Below, one piece after another: positions 1-8,123 of a stretch of DNA of 64,000 bases. This stretch comes from Bacteroidia bacterium (GTDB lineage Bacteria > Bacteroidota > Bacteroidia > Cytophagales > Cyclobacteriaceae). Location: positions 248,001 to 312,000 of the forward strand of contig JAUILA010000001.1 of NCBI GenBank assembly GCA_030432655.1, written 5' to 3'. The notes beneath the pieces are model-generated. The model did not search any database. It was not told where the DNA came from and was given only the letters and a program-made list of their open reading frames with translations. The position numbers were made by a program, and so were the translations under genes. Position 1 is the stretch's first letter. The number at the start of each line of letters is the position of its first letter.

Positions 1-57
1 TACAATGGCAGGGATAAGTCCTTTGGAAAAGTCAGGTTCTTTTTCAGGGATTTTCAT
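1..57 (-). CDS. hisI: HisI/HisIE-like phosphoribosyl-AMP cyclohydrolase, N-terminal fragment
   Basis: Only the first 19 codons are in the window; the gene continues past the left edge on the minus strand. The ATG is at 57. The visible protein contains DFSKGLIPAIV, which resembles the conserved start of phosphoribosyl-AMP cyclohydrolase (histidine biosynthesis, opening of the phosphoribosyl-AMP ring), where LIPAIVQD is typical. Whether it is HisI or a HisIE fusion cannot be seen. It lies 16 bases beyond the tesA terminator hairpin, so it probably has its own promoter. The identification rests on a very short match. Confidence 0.55.
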   Translation of the reverse strand, partial: MKIPEKEPDFSKGLIPAIV

Positions 58-61
58 TCTC

Positions 62-69
62 CAAAAATA
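62..69 (-). promoter_or_regulatory. Candidate -7 box (TATTTTTG) for the hisI-like gene
   Basis: On the minus strand TATTTTTG matches the Bacteroidota -7 consensus TAnnTTTG exactly and ends 4 bases before the ATG at 57, so a transcript from it would be nearly leaderless. No TTG -33 element is seen at the usual distance, and the bases also form the T-tract of the tesA terminator, so the match may be fortuitous. Confidence 0.25.
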
Positions 70-73
70 CAAA

Positions 74-93
74 AGTCCCGGACAAACGGGACT
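74..93 (-). terminator. Rho-independent terminator of tesA
   Basis: A perfect 7-base-pair stem (AGTCCCG/CGGGACT) with a 6-base loop is followed on the minus strand by TTTGTATTTTT. It lies 21 bases past the tesA stop codon. Confidence 0.8.
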
Positions 94-114
94 ATTTTAG
101 CGCAACAGTCTGTA

Positions 115-729
115 TCAGAGAATTGGCTCCAGGGCCTCCATGACATTGTCGGCAACGATCTTATGTCCTTGCTGATTGGGGTGAATACCATCCGGCTGAT
201 TGAGTGATTTATCTCCGGCAACCCCGTTAAGAAGAAAAGGGATGAGCGTGGCATCGTTGTTTTCAGCGAGTTGAGGAAAGATCCTGCTGAATTTTTCGGA
301 GTAATCAGGTCCCATGTTAGGAGGGACCATCATCCCTGCAATCACAATTCTAACCTCCGGATTTTTATCCCTGGTCTTGTCAATAATGGCCTGCAGGTTT
401 TCCCTGGTCTGCTCCAGTGGCAAGCCCCGAAGTCCATCATTCGCGCCTAATTCAAGCACCAGAATGTCTACCGGACGTTTCAGAACCCAATCAATCCGGC
501 TGTTACCTCCTGCACTGGTTTCCCCACTGACGCCTGCATTGATGACCGTGTAGTTAAGGCCACGTTCCTTTAAGCGCTGTTCGACCAGGGCGGGAAATGC
601 CTGCTCGCGAGCCAGTCCGAGTCCGGCAGTCAGGCTGTCACCAAAAAAGAGAATCACCTTTTCTTCTTCCTGAAAAGATGTCAGAAAAGGCAGGGATAAC
701 AGTATCAAAAAGTTAAAAACTCGTCTCAT
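115..729 (-). CDS. tesA: Arylesterase / acyl-CoA thioesterase I-like SGNH (GDSL) hydrolase
   Basis: A 204-residue secreted hydrolase of the TesA/arylesterase family, which cleaves esters and thioesters of fatty acids in the periplasm. Residues 1-19 form a signal peptide. GDSL block I (FFGDSLTAG) places the nucleophile at Ser32; GVSGETSAGG supplies the block II glycine, GAND gives the oxyanion-hole Asn97, and PDGIHP gives the Asp180/His183 pair. The length is normal for the family. It is divergent from the ybbA/ybbP-type transporter across a 129-base gap, the same arrangement as tesA-ybbA-ybbP in Escherichia coli, which supports the symbol. A terminator follows directly. Confidence 0.88.
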   Translation of the reverse strand: MRRVFNFLILLSLPFLTSFQEEEKVILFFGDSLTAGLGLAREQAFPALVEQRLKERGLNYTVINAGVSGETSAGGNSRIDWVLKRPVDILVLELGANDGLRGLPLEQTRENLQAIIDKTRDKNPEVRIVIAGMMVPPNMGPDYSEKFSRIFPQLAENNDATLIPFLLNGVAGDKSLNQPDGIHPNQQGHKIVADNVMEALEPIL

Positions 730-858
730 ATTGTTTATTTTACGCAGCTTATATCAAAAATTGATCCGAATATCAGACCTTTCGTATAAATGTTTAAACT
801 ATTATGTCTTTTTTTCGCTATTAATACAAGAATCAACGCAAAACCCTGACACCTCTGT

Positions 859-1548
859 ATGGAAAATATTCTCAGTGTTGAAAACCTGACTAAACGTTTT
901 ACTTCTGGTGACCGTGAATTAACGGTACTTGACAATATAACTTTCAATTTGCGCAAAGGTTCCTCACTGGCGGTGGTCGGACCATCCGGTAGCGGTAAAA
1001 CGACCTTACTTGGGTTGTGTGCGGGACTGGACGTGCCGACAGAGGGCAGTGTTACCCTGGCGGGGATCAAACTAAACGCACTGGACGAGGACGACCGGGC
1101 GTTTATGCGGAACAAGCATGTCGGATTCATCTTTCAGAATTTCCAATTACTTCCGACGCTGACGGCCGAGGAGAATGTACTGATTCCCCTGGAACTTCGT
1201 GGGGAACGACCCGATTATCAACTGGCGCGTGAGTTGCTGGGAAGAGTTGGCCTTGGCGACCGAAGTTCCCATTATCCTTCCCAGCTTTCCGGCGGGGAAC
1301 AGCAGCGGGTCGCAATGGCACGGGCATTCATCACCCGTCCTGAGATACTTTTTGCGGATGAGCCAACCGGAAATCTGGATGAAAGTACGGCGGAAACGGT
1401 TACAGAGCTTCTTTTTGATTTAAACCGGGAGGCAGGTACCACCCTGGTTCTGGTTACACACAATATGGAACTGGCCTCTTTCACTGAACGAATACTGGAA
1501 TTGAGAGGTGGTCACCTGGTGAAGGATACGGCACATATCCCCGGATAA
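859..1548 (+). CDS. ybbA: ABC transporter ATP-binding protein, LolD/YbbA type
   Basis: A 229-residue ATPase subunit of a MacB/LolD-type transporter. Walker A is GPSGSGKT (41-48), the Q-loop glutamine is at 93, the signature is LSGGEQQR (143-150) and Walker B is ILFADEPT (163-170), followed by NLDEST and a VTHN switch histidine. These families energise periplasmic or lipoprotein-handling permeases rather than classical substrate transport. The gene is followed by its FtsX-fold permease with a one-base overlap (TAATG), so the two are translationally coupled. Synteny with tesA favours YbbA over LolD; the substrate is unknown. Confidence 0.9.
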   Translation: MENILSVENLTKRFTSGDRELTVLDNITFNLRKGSSLAVVGPSGSGKTTLLGLCAGLDVPTEGSVTLAGIKLNALDEDDRAFMRNKHVGFIFQNFQLLPTLTAEENVLIPLELRGERPDYQLARELLGRVGLGDRSSHYPSQLSGGEQQRVAMARAFITRPEILFADEPTGNLDESTAETVTELLFDLNREAGTTLVLVTHNMELASFTERILELRGGHLVKDTAHIPG

Positions 1549-4109
1549 TGGATTACATCATAAAACTGAAACGTAAAAAGAAGTCCTTCTGGAAGGATGG
1601 ATTTGTATGGAGAATGGCCTGGCGCGATGCCCGTCATAATATGTACCGGCTATTTCTGTTTGTTTCTTCTGTGATCATAGGAATTGCAGCCCTGGTTTCC
1701 ATCAATTCTTTCAACATCAATCTTCAGGCAAATATTGACCGGCAGGCAAAAGAGCTGCTTGGGGCGGATTTCGTGATAAGTGCTTCGGAGGAGTTTCAGG
1801 AGGAACTTGCGGTGGCAATGGATTCGGCCGGTGGGTACCAGGCTTCCGAAGTGACCATGGCATCGATGGCCCGGTTCATGACTTCGACACCAGGTACACG
1901 CCTGATCAGGCTGGTGGCGATGGAAGGTGATTTTCCTTTCTACGGTGTTGTTGAAACGACGCCCGGGGATGCCCTTTCCCGGATGAAGCAGGGCCAGACC
2001 GCCATGCTTGATCAAAACCTGGCTTCGCGGTACGATGTCAGTTCCGATGATTCTCTGGCGGTTGGACAATTAACGTTCACGATTGCGGGGGAGGTTGACC
2101 AGATTCCGAACGGCGGAGGTGTCCAGGCCACATTTACCCCTTCGATATACATCGATATGGACTGGCTGGATTCCACCGGGCTGGTGCAGTATGGAAGCCG
2201 TGTGACCTACAAAAGGTATTTTGCATTTGACAGTGATGAGGAAGCATCGGCAGCATTTGAAAAGCTCAGGCCCATTGCCAGGAAGTACGGGTATTCAGTG
2301 GATGACGTGCAGGAAAGGAAGGAAGACCTTGGACGGGCATTTGAAAACCTGTATCGTTTTTTTAGTCTGCTTGCCTTTGTTGCACTCATACTGGGTAGTA
2401 TCGGGGTGGCAAGTTCCATCCATATCTACGTTCGTGAAAAGCGTAATACGGTTGCCGTCCTGCGCTGTATCGGGGCTTCCGGGTGGCAGGCATTTTACAT
2501 ATTCCTGATCCAGTCGGTTTTCCTTGGGGTCATCGGCAGTCTGATCGGGGTATTTATTGGTCTCTTTCTGCAGTATTCACTTCCGCTCATGCTGGCCGAA
2601 TTTATTCCGCTGGACCTGGAGATCGGCGTGGCATGGCAGGCAATCTTCAACGGTCTGGTGATGGGAATTGTGATTTCAATCCTGTTCTCCCTTTTGCCAT
2701 TGCTGAGCATTCGATTCATTCCGCCACTCTCTGTCCTGCGTACCCATTCGGGAGGTCCGAAGCGCAGAAGCAAGTCAACCATTACGGTGGCTACCCTGAT
2801 TGTCTTTTTTCCTTTTCTCGTGGCTACCTACCAGACAAGGGACTGGCTCATGGGCTTGTCATTTTTCGGTGGACTCATCACGGCCTTTCTCGTTCTCACT
2901 GCCCTGGCTTTTGTGCTTATGTGGGCAGTACGCACCTATTTTCCCTCCCGGGCAGGCTTTATTCTCCGTCAGAGCCTGGCCAACCTGTTCAGGCCTAATA
3001 ACCAGACCCATGTGCTTATGGTGGTCATTGGTCTTGGAGTATTCCTTATTGCCACGCTTCAGATTGTGCAGAACAGCCTGCTGAACCAGGTTGAATTTGT
3101 TGGTCAGGATAATCAGTCAAATACCATTCTATTTGATATTCAGCGTGAACAAAAAGATGGAGTAGTGGATCTCACAGAAGAAAATGAACTTCCCGTTAAT
3201 CAGCTTGTGCCTATTGTAACCTCCAGGCTAAGCAAAGTGAAGGGACGAACCATAGCCCAGATACAGGAGGATACAACCGATAATATCAGGAACTGGTCAC
3301 TCACCAGGGAGTACCGGGTAACCTATCGTGACAGCCTTCATGTTTCGGAGAAATTACTGGAGGGAGGGGTACAGCATATTTCCGGTGATTCCATTTTTGT
3401 TACCATCAGTGAAGGCATGCAGGATAACCTGGAAGTCGGTGTAGGGGATTCACTTGTATTTGATGTACAGGGTGTGCCTTTTCAGGTGTATATCGCCGGG
3501 GTGCGCGATGTGGAATGGCAAAAAGATCCTCCGAACTTTATTTTTGTATTTCCTAACGGAGTGCTGGAAGAAGCGCCGCAGTTTTATGTACTGGCCACAC
3601 GGGTGGATGATGATGCGGTGGCAAATAAATATCAGCGCGAGCTTGTTACTGCTTTCCCGAATGTCTCACTCATTGATATCCGGCTGATTCTGGAAACAAT
3701 CGACGGGTTTTTCAATAAAGTGAAGTTCATCATTCAATTTATGGCGCTGTTCAGCATAATTACTGGACTTATTGTGCTGGCAGGGGCTGTACTGAACAGC
3801 AGACACGCACGTCTGAAGGAAAATGTGCTGCTCCGGACCATTGGAGCCTCCGGAAAGCAGATCGTTGGTCTGACCCTCCTGGAATATGTATACCTGGGTA
3901 TGCTGGCCGGTCTTACCGGGATTTTATTGTCACTTGTGTCGTCTTGGGTACTGGCCCGCTACTTTTTTGAAATTGTGTTCAGACCTGACGTTCCTGCCCT
4001 GATCATTACCTGGGTGGCGGTGATTATCCTGACTGTTATTGTTGGCTGGTGGAATACACGCCAGGTGGTAAACGAATCGCCGCTGACAGTCCTGCGAAGG
4101 GAAGGTTAA
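1548..4109 (+). CDS. ybbP: ABC transporter permease, YbbP-type with two FtsX/MacB domains
   Basis: An 853-residue inner-membrane permease. An N-terminal membrane segment (about residues 33-53) is followed by a periplasmic MacB-PCD-like domain, then three FtsX-type segments (about 265-400), further helices around 425-510, a second periplasmic domain (about 515-710) and a final three-helix FtsX block ending RQVVNESPLTVLRREG. Two FtsX repeats in one chain are the hallmark of YbbP. The basic N-terminus (LKRKKKSFWKDG) fits a cytoplasmic start. Its start codon overlaps the ybbA stop. The substrate is not known. Confidence 0.88.
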   Translation: MDYIIKLKRKKKSFWKDGFVWRMAWRDARHNMYRLFLFVSSVIIGIAALVSINSFNINLQANIDRQAKELLGADFVISASEEFQEELAVAMDSAGGYQASEVTMASMARFMTSTPGTRLIRLVAMEGDFPFYGVVETTPGDALSRMKQGQTAMLDQNLASRYDVSSDDSLAVGQLTFTIAGEVDQIPNGGGVQATFTPSIYIDMDWLDSTGLVQYGSRVTYKRYFAFDSDEEASAAFEKLRPIARKYGYSVDDVQERKEDLGRAFENLYRFFSLLAFVALILGSIGVASSIHIYVREKRNTVAVLRCIGASGWQAFYIFLIQSVFLGVIGSLIGVFIGLFLQYSLPLMLAEFIPLDLEIGVAWQAIFNGLVMGIVISILFSLLPLLSIRFIPPLSVLRTHSGGPKRRSKSTITVATLIVFFPFLVATYQTRDWLMGLSFFGGLITAFLVLTALAFVLMWAVRTYFPSRAGFILRQSLANLFRPNNQTHVLMVVIGLGVFLIATLQIVQNSLLNQVEFVGQDNQSNTILFDIQREQKDGVVDLTEENELPVNQLVPIVTSRLSKVKGRTIAQIQEDTTDNIRNWSLTREYRVTYRDSLHVSEKLLEGGVQHISGDSIFVTISEGMQDNLEVGVGDSLVFDVQGVPFQVYIAGVRDVEWQKDPPNFIFVFPNGVLEEAPQFYVLATRVDDDAVANKYQRELVTAFPNVSLIDIRLILETIDGFFNKVKFIIQFMALFSIITGLIVLAGAVLNSRHARLKENVLLRTIGASGKQIVGLTLLEYVYLGMLAGLTGILLSLVSSWVLARYFFEIVFRPDVPALIITWVAVIILTVIVGWWNTRQVVNESPLTVLRREG

Positions 4110-4180
4110 AATATCAGCCATAGCAAAAGGAGGGTAAGCAGGAAAATAATTGCAGCAAGAATATCCTTGTGAATTTTCAT
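4106..4180 (-). CDS. Possible 24-residue single-helix membrane microprotein
   Basis: An ATG at 4180 opens a 24-codon frame on the minus strand that ends in TAA overlapping the ybbP stop codon. It begins MKIHKD and continues as one uninterrupted hydrophobic stretch (ILAAIIFLLTLLLLWLIF), the composition of a membrane-spanning microprotein with a basic cytoplasmic tip. No Shine-Dalgarno is seen, but this phylum rarely uses one. It may be chance; homologues in the same place would be needed to accept it. Confidence 0.25.
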   Translation of the reverse strand: MKIHKDILAAIIFLLTLLLLWLIF

Positions 4181-4317
4181 GATGTTCAGTTGAACCATTA
4201 GTTTTTGATTCAGGGGTGGAGTCAATATGATGTAAGAAAAGTTAAATATTTCAACTTATTACCCACCGCAATTTTAAGTTGGTGAAATTAATCTCATGGA
4301 AATATTGGAAAAATATT

Positions 4318-4335
4318 CCATTATAGGTATAATGG
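4318..4335. promoter_or_regulatory. 18-base perfect palindrome upstream of the response regulator
   Basis: CCATTATAGGTATAATGG has perfect 8-base arms and a 2-base centre and lies 43 bases before the response regulator ATG. A second element, TGGAA-N5-TTCCA (4306-4320), overlaps its left end. The position suits an operator for a dimeric regulator. The binding protein is unknown. Confidence 0.4.
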
Positions 4336-4378
4336 TAGAATTGATTTTTTGAACTCTTAACCCCTTATTAATCAGCCT

Positions 4379-4798
4379 ATGGAAACATGTACTGAATCAG
4401 TATTGTTGATTGATGACAATGAAATAGACATTTTTATCACCAGGCGGCTTTTAGAATTCAATAATTTTTCCAAGAACATTTACTCAGCTTGCAGCGGGCG
4501 TGACGCTCTTGAACAATTAAAAAACAACGAAAACATACCGGATGTAATTTTTCTGGATTTAAACATGCCGGTAATTAACGGATTTCGTTTCTTAAAAGAA
4601 TTGGCTCAGCTACCGGATGCGGTGCAGGACAGAGTACAGGTGGTCGTACTGACCAGCTCGGAGAATAAAAAAGACATTCGAAAAGCATCCAGGAATCCCA
4701 TTGTAGTTGACTATGTTCCAAAACCCCTGACACACGAAAAAATCAGGGAACTGCGAACCTATTTTATAGCAAAATCAGCCGTATCAGCCATAGACTGA
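4379..4798 (+). CDS. Stand-alone response regulator receiver protein
   Basis: A 139-residue protein made of a single REC domain with no output domain. The acidic pair Asp12/Asp13, the phospho-acceptor Asp60 in FLDLNMP, the switch Thr92 in LTSS and Lys116 in PKPLT are all present, so phosphorylation chemistry should be intact. Such regulators typically act by protein-protein contact or phosphorelay with an unlinked histidine kinase. No kinase gene is nearby. A conspicuous palindrome precedes it. The target is unknown. Confidence 0.85.
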   Translation: METCTESVLLIDDNEIDIFITRRLLEFNNFSKNIYSACSGRDALEQLKNNENIPDVIFLDLNMPVINGFRFLKELAQLPDAVQDRVQVVVLTSSENKKDIRKASRNPIVVDYVPKPLTHEKIRELRTYFIAKSAVSAID

Positions 4799-4850
4799 TT
4801 TTTTTTGGGCCGGTTTGCGAAATCGATTGCAATTTCAGGTAAATAAAAAA

Positions 4851-4871
4851 CGCCGGACCTGAGGCCCGGCG
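4851..4871 (-). terminator. Rho-independent terminator of the SIMPL operon
   Basis: On the minus strand a nine-pair stem (CGCCGGGCC against GGTCCGGCG, one G-T pair) with a three-base loop is followed by TTTTTTA. It lies 24 bases past the stop of the 4896-5276 gene. Confidence 0.82.
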
Positions 4872-4895
4872 AGTGCATTCACTTTGTACTGTGAA

Positions 4896-5276
4896 TCAGA
4901 TCTTGATAAGTTCCGCATTGATATTATAGCGGTTGACCAGTTCCCTGGTAAACCTCATAGAACCATGTGGTACAAATATCTTGAAAATGCCGTTCTTGAT
5001 TTCAGCAAGCGTCGACAACAGCTTCCACTTGTTCACAAGCTTGGAGGTTTCGGATATTTTTTTTGCGATTTCAAAATACGCTTTCCCTCCATACTTTGAC
5101 TGGGCGGTTACATCCGGAATAAACACATCGTTGTTATTCTGGCTAACCAGTTTAGCTGGTGCTTCCAGATCGGGCACATCTGCCCTTATATCTGTGAAAC
5201 CTTCTTTCGTTACATTTTCAATGACTTTTTGCAGTACAACATCATACTTTTTTTCATCCCTAACTTCTTTGAGCAT
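4896..5276 (-). CDS. Uncharacterised 126-residue protein downstream of SIMPL gene
   Basis: I do not recognise the family. The protein is soluble, with no signal peptide and mixed alpha/beta composition. Notable segments are FIPDVTA, YFEIAKK, VNKWKLLSTLA and FKIFVPHGSMRF. The order of an IPD turn, a YFEIAKK strand-helix and a later basic helix faintly recalls PD-(D/E)xK nuclease-like folds, but the canonical E-x-K is not present, so I do not claim nuclease activity. It follows the SIMPL gene by 68 bases on the same strand and is closed by a strong terminator, so the two are probably cotranscribed. Confidence 0.6.
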   Translation of the reverse strand: MLKEVRDEKKYDVVLQKVIENVTKEGFTDIRADVPDLEAPAKLVSQNNNDVFIPDVTAQSKYGGKAYFEIAKKISETSKLVNKWKLLSTLAEIKNGIFKIFVPHGSMRFTRELVNRYNINAELIKI

Positions 5277-5344
5277 ATCAGAATTTATTGATTGGACACA
5301 TCTAGTACAATACGGAAAAAAGTTGATAAAAGCAAGAATAACGG

Positions 5345-6028
5345 CTATTTTATTTCAAAAATGGCAAATACTTCCACTTTCAGGTCTATATTTCTGAATT
5401 CTACATCAGAGGCATATTCCACCGATTCATCCATGGCGTTGTATCTCATCCGTGCCTGTGGTACCGGACCCTGAAATTGATTGGTGGTCACCTGCAATAC
5501 TCCGCCGGCCTCCTCATCAATGGCGTCAAGTATGGCAATGGCTTTATTCCGGGCATTTACAAGTGCTTCGCGTGCCAGTTCCTCCCGGATCTGGTCTTCC
5601 TGCGAATGTCTGATCTCGGCTATATTGAGTGCGGATAGTCCTTCCGGATCAAGTTCTTCCACCAGATCATTTATCTTCTTCAGGTCGGCAACTTCCAGCC
5701 GGAAGCTTTTTGATGCCAGGAAATCATCCGGCCTTTTCTTTTTCCAGTCCCAATTATAGCCGAATATACTTTCAGCGGTGAGTTTATCTTTCTCAATGTC
5801 TACTTTCCGCAGCGCTTTGAGCAGTCCCGCTTCAAGTCTGTCCATTTCAACTATTCTACTGCCATTTTTGTATTCCTTAAGTGTAATACTTAAAAATATC
5901 TGATCGGGCCTGACAGTTCTTTCTGCAATCCCATTGACTTCGATTTTTTTTCTCAGGTCTGCTTGTGCGATGGAGATCATCGGAAGTGTTGCCAGGGCAA
6001 CAGCCGCCAGTATAATTATTCGTTTCAT
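5345..6028 (-). CDS. SIMPL (DUF541) domain periplasmic protein
   Basis: A 227-residue secreted protein with a signal peptide (MKRIIILAAVALATLPMISIAQA) and then one SIMPL/DUF541 domain. IEVNGIAERTVRPDQIFLSI is the usual opening strand pair (V.G.a...v.PD...), and AREALVNARNKAIAIL is the conserved helix near residue 155. SIMPL proteins such as BP26 form ring-like periplasmic oligomers of poorly defined role, often linked to stress. Its ATG is 115 bases from the divergent TetR gene, leaving room for facing promoters. Confidence 0.85.
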   Translation of the reverse strand: MKRIIILAAVALATLPMISIAQADLRKKIEVNGIAERTVRPDQIFLSITLKEYKNGSRIVEMDRLEAGLLKALRKVDIEKDKLTAESIFGYNWDWKKKRPDDFLASKSFRLEVADLKKINDLVEELDPEGLSALNIAEIRHSQEDQIREELAREALVNARNKAIAILDAIDEEAGGVLQVTTNQFQGPVPQARMRYNAMDESVEYASDVEFRNIDLKVEVFAIFEIK

Positions 6029-6143
6029 GTTTCTCTTTTTGTTTTAACAATTCGGTGCATATAAGATGCCAGAAATAAAATTATCCATAAACAAATCATT
6101 TCCACACCTTGATTGTTAAAGCAATAGAAAATTTCAAGAATTT

Positions 6144-6815
6144 ATGGCAACGAAAACAGCTTCTAAAAAAACCACAGCTAAAACAACTGATATTAAGGAG
6201 ACAATTATCCGGAACTACCGCGAAAAGGTATTGCTCAACGGGCATCCTCCTGCATCGGTGTTCCAGTTCATGCATGAAATGAAGAAGGACGAAGGGCTTT
6301 TCTACGATCATTTTGCCAGTTTCGAGGCACTGGAAAAGCATATCTGGAAAAATTACGCACAGGAGACAACAGAGGTTCTGCAGAAGGACAAGTCATTTAC
6401 GACGTACAGCACCAGGGAAAAGATGCTTGCATTTTATTTCACCTTATTTGAGCGTTTAAAGAATGATCGCTCTTTTGTCCGCTATTCTTTCAATCAGATC
6501 CGGCAGCCTGACGTAAAGCCTTCCGTGCTTCAGAAATTTCGTGAAGAGTTTATCGATTTTGTCAGTAACGTTTTAAACGAGGGAAGGGAGAATGAGGAGA
6601 TTGTTGACCGGCCGGTAATTTCCGACCGGTACCAGGATGGTATCTGGTTACAAATGATGTTTTTATTACGCTTCTGGCTCAAAGATGATAGCGCCGGCTT
6701 TACAAATACGGATGCCGCCGTTGAAAAATCTGTGAACCTTTCCTTTGAGCTAATGGGCAGGGGACCACTTGACCAGATGATTGATTTTGCCAAATTCCTG
6801 TATCACAACCGATAA
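6144..6815 (+). CDS. TetR-family regulator paired with the UbiB-like kinase
   Basis: A 223-residue protein with a Lys/Thr/Ala-rich tail (residues 1-16), a divergent helix-turn-helix (about 17-65; EGLFYDHFASFEALEKHIW matches the TetR recognition-helix region) and a C-terminal ligand-binding helical domain. The tail resembles basic DNA-contacting extensions. The stop is 3 bases before the next start, so it is the first gene of an operon with the ABC1 kinase and TPR lipoprotein. TetR/ABC1-kinase pairs are common in Bacteroidota. Its ligand is unknown. Confidence 0.75.
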   Translation: MATKTASKKTTAKTTDIKETIIRNYREKVLLNGHPPASVFQFMHEMKKDEGLFYDHFASFEALEKHIWKNYAQETTEVLQKDKSFTTYSTREKMLAFYFTLFERLKNDRSFVRYSFNQIRQPDVKPSVLQKFREEFIDFVSNVLNEGRENEEIVDRPVISDRYQDGIWLQMMFLLRFWLKDDSAGFTNTDAAVEKSVNLSFELMGRGPLDQMIDFAKFLYHNR

Positions 6816-6818
6816 ATC

Positions 6819-8123
6819 ATGAAGGAGCAGTTAAGAATCCCGGTGACCAAGATGCAGCGGGCATCCAAATTTGTTAAAACCGGGGCCAAGGTTGGGGGGA
6901 ATTATTTAAAGCATTACGGAAAACGACTGATCAATCCTGATATGTCGCGGGACGAACTTGATGAGGAAAATGCAGAGGACATCTATGCATCTTTGTCCGA
7001 ATTAAAGGGAAGTGCCTTAAAAGTCGCTCAGATGCTTAGCATGGATAAGAATGTCCTCCCCGGTGCATACCAGTCAAAGTTTGCCATGTCCCAGTACAGT
7101 GCCCCGCCATTATCCTATCCACTTGTGGTCAAAACATTCAGGGATCAGCTTGGAAAAGGGCCTGAAGAAATATTTGATACATTCTCCAGAAAAGCAGTTA
7201 ATGCAGCTTCTATCGGGCAGGTGCACCAGGCGAAGCTGGATGGGAAAAAGCTGGCGGTTAAGATTCAGTATCCCGGGGTGGCGGACAGTATTAGTTCGGA
7301 CTTACGTATTGTTAAGCCGATTGCGGCCAGGATGTTCAAAATAAGTGCCGCTGAGCTGGATCAGTATATGGAAGAGGTTGAGTCGAAGTTACTGGAAGAA
7401 ACTGATTATGCACTCGAGCTGGAAAGGTCAGAGGAAATCACCCGCTTGTGCGGTGGTTTGGACAATGTGGTTTTTCCGGGTTATTATCGTGAATACAGCA
7501 CCCCGAGAATACTGGTCATGGACTGGATCGATGGTATGCACCTCCGGGAATGGGTGCAAACCGAACCTTCACCTGACCAGCGAAACCTCATCGGTCAGGC
7601 GCTCTGGGACTTTTACCAATACCAGATTCATGAATTAAGGCAGGTACATGCCGATCCGCATCCGGGAAATTTTCTGATTACCGGAGAAGGTAAGCTTGGG
7701 ATCATAGATTTTGGATGTGTTAAGGTGATCCCGGATGATTTTTATGACAAGTACTTCCAGCTGATGAAACGAGATGTCCTGGATGAATCATATGACCTCG
7801 AATCATTATTCAATGAGCTGGGTTTTCTATCCAGCCAGGATTCGCCAAAAGAACGGGCCTTTTTTATGGCCATATTTACAGAAATGATAGAATTGCTTGG
7901 AAAACCATTTCATAGCGATACCTTTGATTTTGGAGACGACACCTATTTCAGGAAGATATTTGAAACCGGGGAGCGCGTATCCAAAATGAAGGAAATACGC
8001 AATTCCAAGACTGCCAGGGGCAACCGGCACGGATTGTATATTAACCGAACCTACTTCGGATTGTATAATTTGTTAAATGAACTTCAAGCCACAGTTACAA
8101 CAGGAACACTGGAATCGGCCTGA
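6819..8123 (+). CDS. ABC1/UbiB-family atypical kinase
   Basis: A 434-residue protein with the UbiB signatures: the N-terminal KxGQ-type region appears as LKGSALKVAQ (62-71), the Ala-rich loop as NAASIGQVH, the ATP-binding lysine as Lys148 in LAVKIQYPG, the acidic helix as ETDYALELE, the catalytic loop as HADPHPGN (277-284) and the metal-binding DFG at 297-299. Family members act as ATPases or kinases that promote isoprenoid-quinone or membrane-lipid metabolism. The KxGQ motif reads KVAQ here. No membrane anchor is evident at the C-terminus. It overlaps the next gene by 47 bases. Confidence 0.88.
   Translation: MKEQLRIPVTKMQRASKFVKTGAKVGGNYLKHYGKRLINPDMSRDELDEENAEDIYASLSELKGSALKVAQMLSMDKNVLPGAYQSKFAMSQYSAPPLSYPLVVKTFRDQLGKGPEEIFDTFSRKAVNAASIGQVHQAKLDGKKLAVKIQYPGVADSISSDLRIVKPIAARMFKISAAELDQYMEEVESKLLEETDYALELERSEEITRLCGGLDNVVFPGYYREYSTPRILVMDWIDGMHLREWVQTEPSPDQRNLIGQALWDFYQYQIHELRQVHADPHPGNFLITGEGKLGIIDFGCVKVIPDDFYDKYFQLMKRDVLDESYDLESLFNELGFLSSQDSPKERAFFMAIFTEMIELLGKPFHSDTFDFGDDTYFRKIFETGERVSKMKEIRNSKTARGNRHGLYINRTYFGLYNLLNELQATVTTGTLESA

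Noticed and set aside
735-1130. Minus-strand 131-codon frame opposite ybbA
   Set aside because: Antisense to a gene with intact Walker A, signature and Walker B motifs; no family resemblance of its own.
4896-5276. PD-(D/E)xK nuclease call
   Set aside because: Has IPD and FEIAKK but not the E-x-K spacing; resemblance is too loose.
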